From an uncultured Bacteroidales bacterium (GTDB lineage: Bacteria; Bacteroidota; Bacteroidia; Bacteroidales; UBA932), in the NCBI GenBank assembly GCA_900318015.1, contig ONJB01000019.1, forward strand, positions 1-38,624: a stretch of 38,624 nt of DNA. The letters run 5' to 3'. Positions 1 to 7,495 of this stretch are shown one piece after another. The notes under the pieces are model-generated. The model was not told where the DNA came from, searched no databases, and saw only the letters and a program-made list of their open reading frames with translations. Numbering within the stretch: position 1 is the stretch's first letter; every line of letters begins with the position of its first letter. The translations under genes were made by a program, and so were the position numbers.

Positions 1-972
1 CACGTCGATGCCGGTGACGTCCAGCATGCACATGTCCATGCAGATGTTGCCGATGGTGGGGGCGCGGTGGCCGTTCACCGAGAAGGAGGCCTTGCCGCGG
101 CCGAGGTGGCGGTCGATGCCGTCGGCATAGCCCACGGGGATGGTGGCGATGACGGTGCCTGCTGCGGCCTTGCCCCAGCGGCCGTAGCCGACGGTGTCTC
201 CCGAGCGCAGGTGCTTGACCTGCAGCACCTTACACTTGAGGGAGGCGACCGGCGCGAGCTGTACGCCCGGGAGAGCGCTGATGCCGTAGATGCCGATGCC
301 CAGGCGCACCATGTCGTACTGGTGCTCCGGGAAACGTTCGATGCCGGCGGAGTTGAGGATGTGGCGCATGGGCCGGTAACCGATCCCGTCCATGATCGTT
401 TGCGAGTTCCGCTCGAAAAGGTCGAACTGGGCCGCCGTGAAGGCGTCCTCCTCCGGGTCTTCCGCCACGCACAGGTGCGAGAAGATCGACTTGACCTTCA
501 CCTCGGGATGTGCGTTGAGGTATTCGACCAGGGCGGGAATTTCGGAGGTCATGAAGCCCAGGCGGTGCATGCCGGTGTCCAGCTTGATGTGGATCGGGTA
601 ATCCCGCAGGCCCTTGCCGATCAGATACGTGCAGAAGGCGTCGAGGGATTCCAGGTTGGGGATGCTGGGCTCCATGCGGGTCTGGACGATCTCCGGATAG
701 AAGTCGGTGCCGGCGGTGAGGACGATGATCGGGAGGCTGATACCGTTCTGGCGCAGTTCCAGGCCCTCGACCGGATAGGCGACGGCGAGATAGTCGGCGC
801 CCGCCCGCTGCATCATCGCGGCGAACTCCACGGCGCCGTGGCCGTATGCGTTCGCCTTGACGAGAACCAGCAGTTTCGTCGACGGGTCCAGCCGGGAACG
901 GAAATAGCGGTAGTTGCTTACGCAACCCCGCAGGTCCAGCTCCAGCCGGGAAAAGTCATCCTCGCGCATCAT
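1..972 (-). CDS. alr: Alanine racemase, 3' end cut by window edge
   Basis: PLP-dependent enzyme converting L-alanine to D-alanine for peptidoglycan, acting in the cytoplasm. The minus-strand reading shows VKANAYGHG at residues 38-46 with the PLP-binding lysine at K39, then the TIM-barrel region. Further on are VGYGRW and PVGYADG and the C-terminal GNICMDMCMLDVTG segment that carries the second catalytic region in this family. The frame is open to the window start, so about 324 residues are present and the last few tens are missing. Two adjacent ATG codons (972 and 969) compete as the start. The gene is transcribed divergently from the zinc peptidase at 1060, across about 87 bases that hold a TAAATTTG promoter-like element. 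Family assignment is firm; the exact start is not. Confidence 0.95.
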   Translation of the reverse strand, partial: MMREDDFSRLELDLRGCVSNYRYFRSRLDPSTKLLVLVKANAYGHGAVEFAAMMQRAGADYLAVAYPVEGLELRQNGISLPIIVLTAGTDFYPEIVQTRMEPSIPNLESLDAFCTYLIGKGLRDYPIHIKLDTGMHRLGFMTSEIPALVEYLNAHPEVKVKSIFSHLCVAEDPEEDAFTAAQFDLFERNSQTIMDGIGYRPMRHILNSAGIERFPEHQYDMVRLGIGIYGISALPGVQLAPVASLKCKVLQVKHLRSGDTVGYGRWGKAAAGTVIATIPVGYADGIDRHLGRGKASFSVNGHRAPTIGNICMDMCMLDVTGIDV

Positions 973-992
973 GCTTCCTTCAAATTGACGGG

Positions 993-1027
993 CAAATTTA
1001 GCAATAACGGCCGACAAATCTCACAAA
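993..1027 (-). promoter_or_regulatory. Putative alr promoter
   Basis: On the minus strand, TAAATTTG (1000 to 993) matches the Bacteroidota -7 pattern TAnnTTTG. A TTTG lies at 1027 to 1024, with a spacing of 23, slightly longer than the usual 19-21. It would place the start site about 15 bases before the alr ATG. It is supported only by pattern matching. Confidence 0.35.
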
Positions 1028-1033
1028 AATGTG

Positions 1034-1041
1034 TATTTTTG
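1034..1041 (+). promoter_or_regulatory. Putative -7 element for the zinc peptidase operon
   Basis: TATTTTTG matches the Bacteroidota -7 pattern TAnnTTTG and sits 18 bases before the ATG at 1060. No clear TTTG is seen 19-21 bases upstream, so this is a weak call. Confidence 0.3.
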
Positions 1042-1059
1042 TAAAAAAGAGCGCGCGCT

Positions 1060-1734
1060 ATGACCAGTTCGATGATTTGGATCGTGATGATCGCGGTGAT
1101 GGTCCTTTCGATGATCATCCAGGCCCGGCTCAAGGGCCGTTTCGAGAAGTATTCGGAGGTTCCCACGGGCCTCAGCGGCGCCGAAGTGGCCCAGCGGATG
1201 CTGCAGGCCCACGGCATCCACGACGTGAACATCGTCTCCATCGAAGGAACCCTCACGGACCATTATAACCCGCAGACCAAGACCGTGAACCTGAGCCACG
1301 ACGTTTACTATGGACGCAACGTCGCCGCGGCCGCCGTCGCCGCGCACGAGTGCGGCCACGTCGTCCAGCACGCCGTAGGCTACGGCCCCCTGAAGCTGCG
1401 CACCGCCATGGTCCCCGTGCTGACATTCACCAACAGCTGGATCTCCTGGGTCCTGCTGGCCGGCCTCATCTTTTACCAGGCTTTCCCGTCCCTGCTTTGG
1501 ATCGCCATCGCGATGTTCGGCCTCACGACGCTGTTCAGCTTCATCACCCTCCCGGTGGAGGTCAATGCCAGCGCCCGCGCCGTCCAGTGGCTGGACAGCG
1601 CCGGCGTGGTGAGCTACGAGACCAAGCCCATGGCGCAGGATGCCCTCAAATGGGCCGCCTACACCTACGTGATCGCGGCCATCGGCTCCCTGGCCACACT
1701 CCTGTACTACATTTCCATCGCCAGAAGAAGATAA
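1060..1734 (+). CDS. Membrane zinc metallopeptidase, YugP-like (Zn_peptidase_2)
   Basis: Predicted integral-membrane metallopeptidase of 224 residues, the usual size for the YugP/Zn_peptidase_2 family, whose physiological substrate is poorly defined. An N-terminal membrane helix spans roughly residues 5-21. The zinc-binding motif HECGH is at 96-100, preceded by the family-typical stretch NLSHDVYYGRNVAAAAVAAH. Two hydrophobic helices lie at about 126-165. A conserved EVNASARA follows at about 167-174, where the third zinc ligand Glu is expected. A last helix lies near the basic C-terminus. It is the first gene of a pair: the DJ-1-like gene begins only four bases downstream, so the two are probably co-transcribed. 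Protease activity is inferred from the motif. Confidence 0.88.
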   Translation: MTSSMIWIVMIAVMVLSMIIQARLKGRFEKYSEVPTGLSGAEVAQRMLQAHGIHDVNIVSIEGTLTDHYNPQTKTVNLSHDVYYGRNVAAAAVAAHECGHVVQHAVGYGPLKLRTAMVPVLTFTNSWISWVLLAGLIFYQAFPSLLWIAIAMFGLTTLFSFITLPVEVNASARAVQWLDSAGVVSYETKPMAQDALKWAAYTYVIAAIGSLATLLYYISIARRR

Positions 1735-1738
1735 TCCC

Positions 1739-2293
1739 ATGGAAGGCGTTTACATGTTCCTCGCCGACGGCTTCGAAGATATGGAAGCCATCGCCACCCG
1801 CGACGTCCTCCTCCGCGGAGGAGTGGATGTCCAGACCGTATCCATCAACGAAGACCCGTTCGTGACCAGCTCCCACGGCATCACCGTGAGCGTGGACCTC
1901 ACCCGGGACGATTTCAACGACGACTGCCCCTCGGTGATGATCTTCCCCGGCGGCATGCCCGGCAGCAAGAACCTCGCCGCCGACAAGGCCCTGATGGCGC
2001 TGATGCGCAAGTGCTATGAGAAAGGCGGGATCGTCGCGGCGATCTGCGCCGCCCCCGGCCTCGTCGCCTCCCAGCTGGACGATGTCGAAGGCAAGTGCTT
2101 CACCTGTTTCGACGGCTTCCAGGACCCGATGATCGCAAAAGGCGCCGTCTTCACGCCGGAGAGCGCCGTCGTGGACGGCCGCCTCATCACCGGCCGCGGC
2201 GCCGGCCACGCCGTGAACTTCGGCCTGGCCATCCTGGAAACGCTCAAGGGAAAGGAAACCGCCGACCGTGTCCGCGCCGGCCTGATGCTGTAA
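1739..2293 (+). CDS. DJ-1/PfpI family protein (YajL/ThiJ-like)
   Basis: A 184-residue single-domain DJ-1 superfamily protein, standard length for the YajL/DJ-1 branch. The reactive cysteine is C103 in the nucleophile elbow AAICAAP. The acidic partner corresponding to DJ-1 Glu18 is E16 in DGFEDME, and the IFPGGMPG loop sits at about 68-75. Members have been described as glyoxalases, deglycases or redox-sensing chaperones; which applies here cannot be told from sequence, and the annotated role of the branch is debated. There is no signal peptide, so it should be cytoplasmic. It starts four bases after the zinc peptidase stop, indicating an operon. Confidence 0.88.
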   Translation: MEGVYMFLADGFEDMEAIATRDVLLRGGVDVQTVSINEDPFVTSSHGITVSVDLTRDDFNDDCPSVMIFPGGMPGSKNLAADKALMALMRKCYEKGGIVAAICAAPGLVASQLDDVEGKCFTCFDGFQDPMIAKGAVFTPESAVVDGRLITGRGAGHAVNFGLAILETLKGKETADRVRAGLML

Positions 2294-2321
2294 AAAAGAC
2301 TGTATCTAATTGAAACTCAAT

Positions 2322-4280
2322 ATGAAAAAGACGGCCTTCATCATCGCCGCCCTGACCTTTTCGTTCCTTGCGGCCGCCCAGACCATCCCGGTCAATCCCA
2401 AGTTTGGCAGCGTCTCTGATGCGGAAATCGACATGACTGTCTACTCTCCCGACACCTCGGCGGTGGCCGTGATGCTGTACCGGGAATACACGATGGACCT
2501 GGTCATCAGCGAAGTCTCCGGGGTGATCGTCAAGGACATCACCGTCCACGAACGCATCAAGGTCCTCAAGGAGGAGGGCAAGCGGTTCGGTGACTTCAGT
2601 TTCCTGTATCTCAACAGCAACAGCACGAAGGAGGCTTACTCCGGGGTCAAGGTGGAGACTTTCAACCGGGAGAACGGAAAAGTCGTCCGGACGAAGATGT
2701 CCAAGAAGTTCGACTTCGACGAGAAGTACGCGGAAGATGTCCGCCGGCGGTCCTTCTCCGCCGAGAATGTGAAGGTCGGCTCGGTCATCGAGGTGGCCTA
2801 CAAGTTCAGTTCCCCCCGGTATTATGCCATCGACGACATCGACATCCAATTGACGATCCCGGTCAACCAGACACACATCGAAGTGGGGTATGCGGAGTAT
2901 TTCGGGGTCAACCGCACCCAGCGCGGTTCCGTACCTACCCGATACCGGAAGGACAACCGCATCGCCAACCTGCCCGGAGCGACGTCCTATGAGGTGAACC
3001 TGGATGTTTTTGACGCCGTGGACGTTCCCGCCCTCCCGGCGGAATCCCATTCCTTCTGCCCGGACCAGTACCGGGGTGCGATTACCTATGACCTATCTAG
3101 TGTCGTCATTCCGGGAGTGGTTTTTGAGAGCATCAGCATGAAATGGCCCGACGTGGACAAGGCCATCTCGGAGTCGGACATCTTCCGGGTGTGCAAGGGC
3201 AAGTTCCGGGATGCCAAGGAACTGGAGGCGGCGCTCACGGGCGTCGAAGGGGATGAGGCGCGCATCGCCGCCGTTCGGAACTATGTCGTCGGAAAAGTGA
3301 AGTGGGACGAGGAAAGCCAACTCGTTCCCGACGATGCCCGGGAAATCCTCAAGCGGGGATCCGGCTCCGACGCGGATATCAACGCGTTGACGGCCAGCGC
3401 CTTGAATACGCTGGGGTATACGGCTGAACCGGTCATGATCCGGCGCCGGACGAGCGGCATGCTGATCGACCACCACATCTCCCTCCGGTCGTTCGACACG
3501 TTCATACTCCGCGTGACCGCGCCGGGAGGCCAGGGACCCTGGTACTTGGACGCCGCGCGGGACGAAGGTTACCTGAATGTCCTAAATCCCCTTTTCCTGG
3601 TGGAGAAGGCGCGCGTGATCCCGTTCAACGGCTCCGGGGAATGGGTGGACCTGACCAACCTGACCCGTTCCCATGTGTCCGAACTGGTCAAGATGCGGAT
3701 GGAACCGGATGGAACCTTGACGGGAAGCGCCCAGATCGTCGCCAACCAGGAGGATTCCTACCTCGTCAAGGCCCACTACAACAGTTTTGACACGGAAGAC
3801 GCTTTCCTGGAAGACATCGAGTCGGACGAGCACATCGAAATCACGGCGTTCGAGATCAAGAAAGAGTATGGTCCCACCACGGAAATCAGCTATTCGTTCG
3901 AGAAAGAGAACGAAGCGGGCAGCCTGCTGTATATCCAGCCCGTCCTGAGTTCCTTCCATTCCTCCTCTGATTTTCGGAAAGAGGAACGCAAGCTTCCCGT
4001 GGACTTCCCGTATCCCGAATCCATTACCTACTCATTCAGCCTGGAGATTCCGGAGGGGTATGTGGTGGAAGAACCCCCGGAGAAGGTGGGCCTGACCTTC
4101 CCGTCCCTGGAGGGACGCATCCAGTTCGCCACCCAGCAGGTGGGGAATATCGTGTCCGTGCTCTATCGGGCCAGCCTGGGCAAGATGCTGGTCCTTCCGG
4201 AGGAATACGCCGACCTCCGCCTGTTCTGGGAAACGGCCATCGGTGTGGAGAAAAGCACCATCGTCCTGAAGAAGCAATGA
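2322..4280 (+). CDS. Secreted DUF3857/transglutaminase-like protein without catalytic Cys
   Basis: A 652-residue secreted protein. I chose the ATG at 2322 because it gives a clean signal peptide (MKKTAFIIAALTFSFLAAAQ); an in-frame TTG at 2310 would add four residues. The first 250 residues look like DUF3857. A transglutaminase-like core follows around 320-430, and a beta-rich DUF3858-like tail ends the protein. At the position where active transglutaminases have a GxC motif this protein reads GSGSDADIN, so the catalytic Cys appears replaced, as is common in one branch of this family. A structural or binding role in the periplasm is more likely than catalysis. Its stop codon overlaps the start of a paralogue that keeps the Cys, so the two are translationally coupled. 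Confidence 0.82.
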   Translation: MKKTAFIIAALTFSFLAAAQTIPVNPKFGSVSDAEIDMTVYSPDTSAVAVMLYREYTMDLVISEVSGVIVKDITVHERIKVLKEEGKRFGDFSFLYLNSNSTKEAYSGVKVETFNRENGKVVRTKMSKKFDFDEKYAEDVRRRSFSAENVKVGSVIEVAYKFSSPRYYAIDDIDIQLTIPVNQTHIEVGYAEYFGVNRTQRGSVPTRYRKDNRIANLPGATSYEVNLDVFDAVDVPALPAESHSFCPDQYRGAITYDLSSVVIPGVVFESISMKWPDVDKAISESDIFRVCKGKFRDAKELEAALTGVEGDEARIAAVRNYVVGKVKWDEESQLVPDDAREILKRGSGSDADINALTASALNTLGYTAEPVMIRRRTSGMLIDHHISLRSFDTFILRVTAPGGQGPWYLDAARDEGYLNVLNPLFLVEKARVIPFNGSGEWVDLTNLTRSHVSELVKMRMEPDGTLTGSAQIVANQEDSYLVKAHYNSFDTEDAFLEDIESDEHIEITAFEIKKEYGPTTEISYSFEKENEAGSLLYIQPVLSSFHSSSDFRKEERKLPVDFPYPESITYSFSLEIPEGYVVEEPPEKVGLTFPSLEGRIQFATQQVGNIVSVLYRASLGKMLVLPEEYADLRLFWETAIGVEKSTIVLKKQ

Positions 4281-6133
4281 GATACCGTCTGACTGCCGCA
4301 CTGCTCCTGTGGGCCGAACTCTTGTCCGCCCAGGAGAAATACAATGCCATCGTCCTGGAAGACGTGGAAACCTTTACGATGTCTTCTTCCACCTCCGGCA
4401 CGCTGGATGTGCGCCGCCGTGTCCGCGTCTTCAACGATGCCGGCCTGGAGGATGCGGTTTTCCAGGAATACACGGACCAGTTCCGCAGCATCGCTTCCTT
4501 CCGGGGCACCGTGGAGAAAGACGGTGGCAATCCGGTGAAAATCAAGAAGGAAGACCTGGTGAAGGTATCCATTGCTTCCGGCCTCGCCGAGGACGGGTTC
4601 GTCAACGGCTACCAGCCCACATCCTCCTACCCGTTCACCGTCACCTACGAGTATACGCTGTCTTTCCGGAAGGGCTTCGCTTCCTTCCCGGCCTTCTTCC
4701 CGGTCTCCGGCGAGAAGGTCAAGGTGGAAAAGGCCTCCTATACCCTGAAGGTCCCCGTCGGTACGCCGGTCAGCATCTTGTCGGAGAAAGCGGGCGAGAT
4801 GCGGAAGGAAACCGGGAAAACCGATACGTACCAGTGGGACCTTCCCGTTTTCGAAGGCTATGCCGACGAGGCCATGATGCCGTCCTGGCGGGAGATTGTC
4901 CCCTTCGTGATGGCCTCTCCCGTCGATTTTGTCTTTGTCGGCGTCCCCGGAAGCCAGGGGACATGGAAAGACGTGGGAGCCTGGTGCTACGGGCTCAAGG
5001 AAGGGACGGAAGACCTTTCGGCTGATTTCGTCGGCCGATTGAAGGACATGACGTCCTCGGCCGGTTCCGACCTCGGGAAGATCCGGATCCTGTATGACTA
5101 TCTCCGGGATCAGACCCGCTATGTGAGCATCCAGCTCGGTATCGGTGGTTACAAGCCCTACCCGGCCAGCCAGGTGCAGAAGTCCGGCTTCGGGGACTGC
5201 AAGGGACTTTCCAACTACATGCAGGCCATGCTGCGCGCCGTGGGCATCTCCTCCGAATACACCCTCGTGAACACGGATCGGGACCGTTTCCTGCCCGGCT
5301 ATTCCGGGATTGGACAGATGAACCACGTGATGCTTTGCGTCCCGCTTCCTGAGAAGAAGGATACCCTCTGGCTGGAGTGCACCAATCCTTCCATCCCGCT
5401 GGGGTATCGGCATGAGGACGTGGCGGGTCACGATGTCGTCCTGGTTACCGCCGACGGCGGCATCCCGGTCCGGGTTCCGGCATATGCGGACTCCCTCAGC
5501 CGGAATGTCTGCGAAATCGACCTCGAACTGGCCGCTGACGGCTCCGCAAAGGCGACGGCCCGCCGAAGCCTTTATCTGGACGAGGTCGAGGGCTGGCTCC
5601 TGATTCGCGACTGGAAGCCTGAAACCCTGCGGGGCCGGCTCACTTCCGGCCTGAGCGTCCAGCCCCAGTCCGTCACCCTGACCGGCGTGCGGGACAATTT
5701 CCGGGACTACGACGGTCCGGGCTACTGCCCTTGGATGCAGGTTGATTTCACCTTCGACACCCGCCAGTACGCCACCACCGGAAATGCCCGCCTGTTCATC
5801 CCGGCCAATCCCTATCCGATGGCGGCCTCGCTGCAGCGCACCAAGCGGCAGAACGACCTCGAGCACAAGCGGGGAGCGGTTTCCCGCGACCAGATCCGGA
5901 TCCATATTCCGGCGGGATTTACGGTCGAAAGCCTGCCTGCGCCGGTATCTCTGGACACGGAATGGGGATCCTTCACGGCGATGGCCAGCCAGGAAGACGG
6001 CGTGGTCACCGTTCTCCAAGAGTTCCGCTCCAAGCCCTTCCGGGCATCTTCGGACCAGTATGACAGTTTCCGCACCTTCATCCGGGCCGTCAACAAGGCC
6101 TATGGAAGCAAGATCGTGCTGGTGAGCCAATGA
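4277..6133 (+). CDS. Secreted DUF3857/transglutaminase-like protein with Cys retained
   Basis: A 618-residue paralogue of the preceding gene, starting at an ATGA overlap with its stop. A short signal peptide ends near LLSAQ (residue 19). The DUF3857-like N-terminal half is followed by a transglutaminase core: SGFGDCKGLSNYMQAMLRA contains the candidate nucleophile Cys, and NHVMLCVPLP plus LWLECTNPS carry the expected His and acidic positions. Family members are thought to act in the periplasm or on the cell surface, either as proteases or as cross-linking-type enzymes; the substrate is unknown. Tandem pairs of this family occur in Bacteroidota, and here only one partner looks catalytic. A hairpin cluster follows within 100 bases, marking the operon end. 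Confidence 0.82.
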   Translation: MRYRLTAALLLWAELLSAQEKYNAIVLEDVETFTMSSSTSGTLDVRRRVRVFNDAGLEDAVFQEYTDQFRSIASFRGTVEKDGGNPVKIKKEDLVKVSIASGLAEDGFVNGYQPTSSYPFTVTYEYTLSFRKGFASFPAFFPVSGEKVKVEKASYTLKVPVGTPVSILSEKAGEMRKETGKTDTYQWDLPVFEGYADEAMMPSWREIVPFVMASPVDFVFVGVPGSQGTWKDVGAWCYGLKEGTEDLSADFVGRLKDMTSSAGSDLGKIRILYDYLRDQTRYVSIQLGIGGYKPYPASQVQKSGFGDCKGLSNYMQAMLRAVGISSEYTLVNTDRDRFLPGYSGIGQMNHVMLCVPLPEKKDTLWLECTNPSIPLGYRHEDVAGHDVVLVTADGGIPVRVPAYADSLSRNVCEIDLELAADGSAKATARRSLYLDEVEGWLLIRDWKPETLRGRLTSGLSVQPQSVTLTGVRDNFRDYDGPGYCPWMQVDFTFDTRQYATTGNARLFIPANPYPMAASLQRTKRQNDLEHKRGAVSRDQIRIHIPAGFTVESLPAPVSLDTEWGSFTAMASQEDGVVTVLQEFRSKPFRASSDQYDSFRTFIRAVNKAYGSKIVLVSQ

Positions 6134-6135
6134 GA

Positions 6136-6191
6136 GGGAGGGGGTCTGGGGGTCTTCCTCCAGTCGCCCCTCGGGGCAGCCGCAAAGCGGC
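6136..6191. repeat. GC-rich intergenic stretch with small palindromes
   Basis: This stretch between the DUF3857 operon and the tRNA terminator has no coding potential that I can support. It starts with G-runs (GGGAGGGGG, CTGGGGG) and then shows two short hairpins, GCCC-CTCG-GGGC (6166-6177) and GCCGC-AAA-GCGGC (6179-6191). The look is that of a REP-like intergenic element. No second copy was noticed in this window. Confidence 0.35.
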
Positions 6192-6203
6192 GGGGGTAAA
6201 ACA

Positions 6204-6232
6204 GAGATACCGGCACAACGTGCCGGTATCTC
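6204..6232. other. 13-bp perfect hairpin upstream of terminator
   Basis: The arm GAGATACCGGCAC (6204-6216) pairs with its exact reverse complement at 6220-6232 across a 3-base loop. The right arm shares bases 6228-6232 with the left arm of the next hairpin (6228-6275), so the two folds exclude each other in part. Confidence 0.6.
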
Positions 6233-6272
6233 AACGAAAAAGACAGCCTAAACGGGCTGTCTTTTTCGTTGA
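6231..6272. terminator. Bidirectional rho-independent terminator
   Basis: A perfect inverted repeat: TCAACGAAAAAGACAGCC (6231-6248) pairs with 6255-6272 across a 6-base loop. The A-run on one side and T-run on the other make it work for both strands. It can end the plus-strand DUF3857 operon and the minus-strand tRNA-Gln transcript. Pairing extends three more bases on each side to 6228-6275, reaching into the tRNA 3' acceptor arm. Confidence 0.8.
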
Positions 6273-6339
6273 GATGTAGAGATTCGAACTCTAACTGAGG
6301 GAACCAAAATCCCTAGTGCTACCATTACACCACATCTCA
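6269..6339 (-). tRNA. tRNA-Gln (anticodon TTG)
   Basis: The minus strand folds into a complete 71-nt cloverleaf. The 7-bp acceptor is TGAGATG with CATCTCA. The D arm is GTG/CAC with the loop TAATGGTAG. The anticodon stem AGGGA/TCCCT holds the loop TTTTGGT, giving anticodon TTG (plus-strand 6305-6307). The T arm is TAGAG/CTCTA with the loop TTCGAAT. The discriminator is A and CCA is not encoded. Bases right after the 3' end form the bidirectional terminator. Confidence 0.93.
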
Positions 6340-6369
6340 ATTCCGGGGTGCAAAGATAGTATAAAGCGG

Positions 6370-6663
6370 CTAGAGCACCGCCCGCAGGACTCGTGTAAGC
6401 TGGTCGGAGCAGGAAGTGCCGCGCTCCTTGCAGTTGATGCCGGTGAGGCGGTCCAGGGCGAATTCCACGGGCTGGCCCTCCAGCAGGGCGCCCAGCGCCT
6501 GGAGGTTGCCGTGGCAGCCGGCGGTGTAGCGGAGGTTGCGGATGGTTCCGTCCACGAGGTCGAAATCGATCTGGCGGGAACAGACAAGGGCCGAAGGAAC
6601 GGCGGTGATGTGGCGGACGCCGTCGACGGTGACGTCGCGCAGGATCTGGATGTCTTCAGGCAT
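6370..6663 (-). CDS. TSCPD domain protein (TIGR03905-like)
   Basis: A 97-residue protein matching the short TSCPD family named after its C-terminal motif, here GTSCSDQL, with GCHGNLQALG in the middle and INCKERG shortly before the TSCSD. This domain also occurs in ribonucleoside-diphosphate reductases; the function of the stand-alone form is not established. I took the ATG at 6663 because it lies one base past the upstream gene's stop and leaves a full-length domain; longer versions of the frame run through that gene out of phase. It is the second gene of a two-gene minus-strand unit. Confidence 0.8.
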   Translation of the reverse strand: MPEDIQILRDVTVDGVRHITAVPSALVCSRQIDFDLVDGTIRNLRYTAGCHGNLQALGALLEGQPVEFALDRLTGINCKERGTSCSDQLTRVLRAVL

Positions 6664-6664
6664 G

Positions 6665-6895
6665 CTAGAAAAGGGTAGGATGGTTCTCGTCCAGCTCGGA
6701 GAGGATCTTGGACATGATGGCTTCACGGAACAAGGCCGCTTTCGCATGGACCTTGAAGCGGTTGCAGTATTCGTCCACGGCCTCCATTTCCTTGTCGTTG
6801 AAATAGAGGACATAACGGTTCTTGCGGAGGAGCGACGCTTTCTGTTTCTCGAGATAGGCGGGGTCCACGCCCGGGATCTTGCGTTTTCTGGCCAT
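6665..6895 (-). CDS. Small conserved Bacteroidota protein, possibly ribbon-helix-helix-like
   Basis: A 76-residue basic protein beginning MARKRKIPGVDPAYLEKQKA and ending DENHPTLF. I recognise the type as widespread and strongly conserved in Bacteroidota, but no function is known to me. The middle stretch NRYVLYFNDKEMEAVDEYC followed by a helical segment (KAALFREAIM) resembles a ribbon-helix-helix DNA-binding fold; that is inference. A TATCTTTG element ends only five bases before its ATG, so the message may be almost leaderless. It overlaps nothing and is followed after one base by the TSCPD gene. Confidence 0.78.
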   Translation of the reverse strand: MARKRKIPGVDPAYLEKQKASLLRKNRYVLYFNDKEMEAVDEYCNRFKVHAKAALFREAIMSKILSELDENHPTLF

Positions 6896-6900
6896 CGGTA

Positions 6901-6908
6901 CAAAGATA
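6901..6908 (-). promoter_or_regulatory. Putative -7 element close to the start codon
   Basis: The minus strand reads TATCTTTG, a full match to TAnnTTTG, ending five bases before the ATG at 6895. No well-spaced TTTG -33 box is visible. If used, transcription would begin at or next to the start codon. Confidence 0.42.
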
Positions 6909-6924
6909 GCAAAATCCTTTCAAA

Positions 6925-7362
6925 TCAGCGTTTGGAACGGAAGAAATCCTGCATCAGGGCCGTGCATTCGTCGCCTAGGACACCGGCCGTGACCTGCGTG
7001 CGCGGATGGAGGAGGGAAGGGGAGAAGAGGGTGTAGCCGCGGCGCGGGTCGATGGCGCCGTACACGATGCGGCCCACCTGGGCCCAGTTCAGGGCGCCGG
7101 CGCACATCGGGCAGGGTTCGACCGTCACGTACAAGGTGCAGTCCGTCAGGTACTTGCCGCCGATGGCTTCGGTGGCGGCCGTGATGGCCACCATCTCCGC
7201 GTGGGCGGTGGTGTCGGTGAGCCGCTCGGTCATATTGTGCCCGCGGCCGATGACCCGGCCCCGGGACACGATGACGGCGCCGATGGGGATCTCCCCGGCG
7301 GCGAGGGCGGCCTGCGCCTCCCGCAGCGCCTCCCGCATGAATTTCTCGTCCTGGTTTTCCAC
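6925..7362 (-). CDS. tadA: tRNA adenosine deaminase / nucleoside deaminase
   Basis: A cytidine-deaminase-fold zinc enzyme of 145 residues that converts A34 to inosine in tRNA-Arg(ACG), allowing it to read several codons. The zinc site is complete: HAE at 54-56 (ligand His and proton-shuttle Glu) and PCPMC at 83-87 (two Cys ligands). MREALREAQAA and GEIPIGAVIV near the N-terminus are typical of TadA. I chose the GTG at 7362 because the first ATG downstream (7338) would remove the beginning of the first helix. Related nucleoside or guanine deaminases share these motifs, so the tRNA substrate is a family-level inference. It is followed by the 76-residue gene after 29 bases. Confidence 0.87.
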   Translation of the reverse strand: MENQDEKFMREALREAQAALAAGEIPIGAVIVSRGRVIGRGHNMTERLTDTTAHAEMVAITAATEAIGGKYLTDCTLYVTVEPCPMCAGALNWAQVGRIVYGAIDPRRGYTLFSPSLLHPRTQVTAGVLGDECTALMQDFFRSKR

Positions 7363-7366
7363 GGGG

Positions 7367-7374
7367 CAAAGATA
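7367..7374 (-). promoter_or_regulatory. Putative -7 element of tadA
   Basis: The minus strand reads TATCTTTG, matching TAnnTTTG, and ends four bases before the GTG start at 7362. As with the neighbouring gene, this predicts a very short or absent 5' leader. No good -33 box is seen. Confidence 0.42.
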
Positions 7375-7434
7375 GTGAAAAAAAGTGGGGTCTGGAAGAC
7401 AAGTAAAAAAGTATCGGAATTGTGCTTAATCGTA

Positions 7435-7466
7435 TTTGTCCGAAAGGCTTACAAAAAGTAACTTTG
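7435..7466 (+). promoter_or_regulatory. Promoter of the mannan locus
   Basis: TTTG (7435-7438), a 20-base spacer and TAACTTTG (7459-7466) fit the Bacteroidota promoter pattern closely. It lies 15-30 bases upstream of the first glycosidase gene and is the best candidate for driving the glycosidase operon. Confidence 0.68.
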
Positions 7467-7495
7467 TGTAGAACTAGCTGATGCGCACCAACCCG

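Noticed and set aside
4163-6130. Long minus-strand open frame opposite the second DUF3857 gene
   Set aside because: Shadow of the plus-strand gene, with no recognisable domains and no start context.
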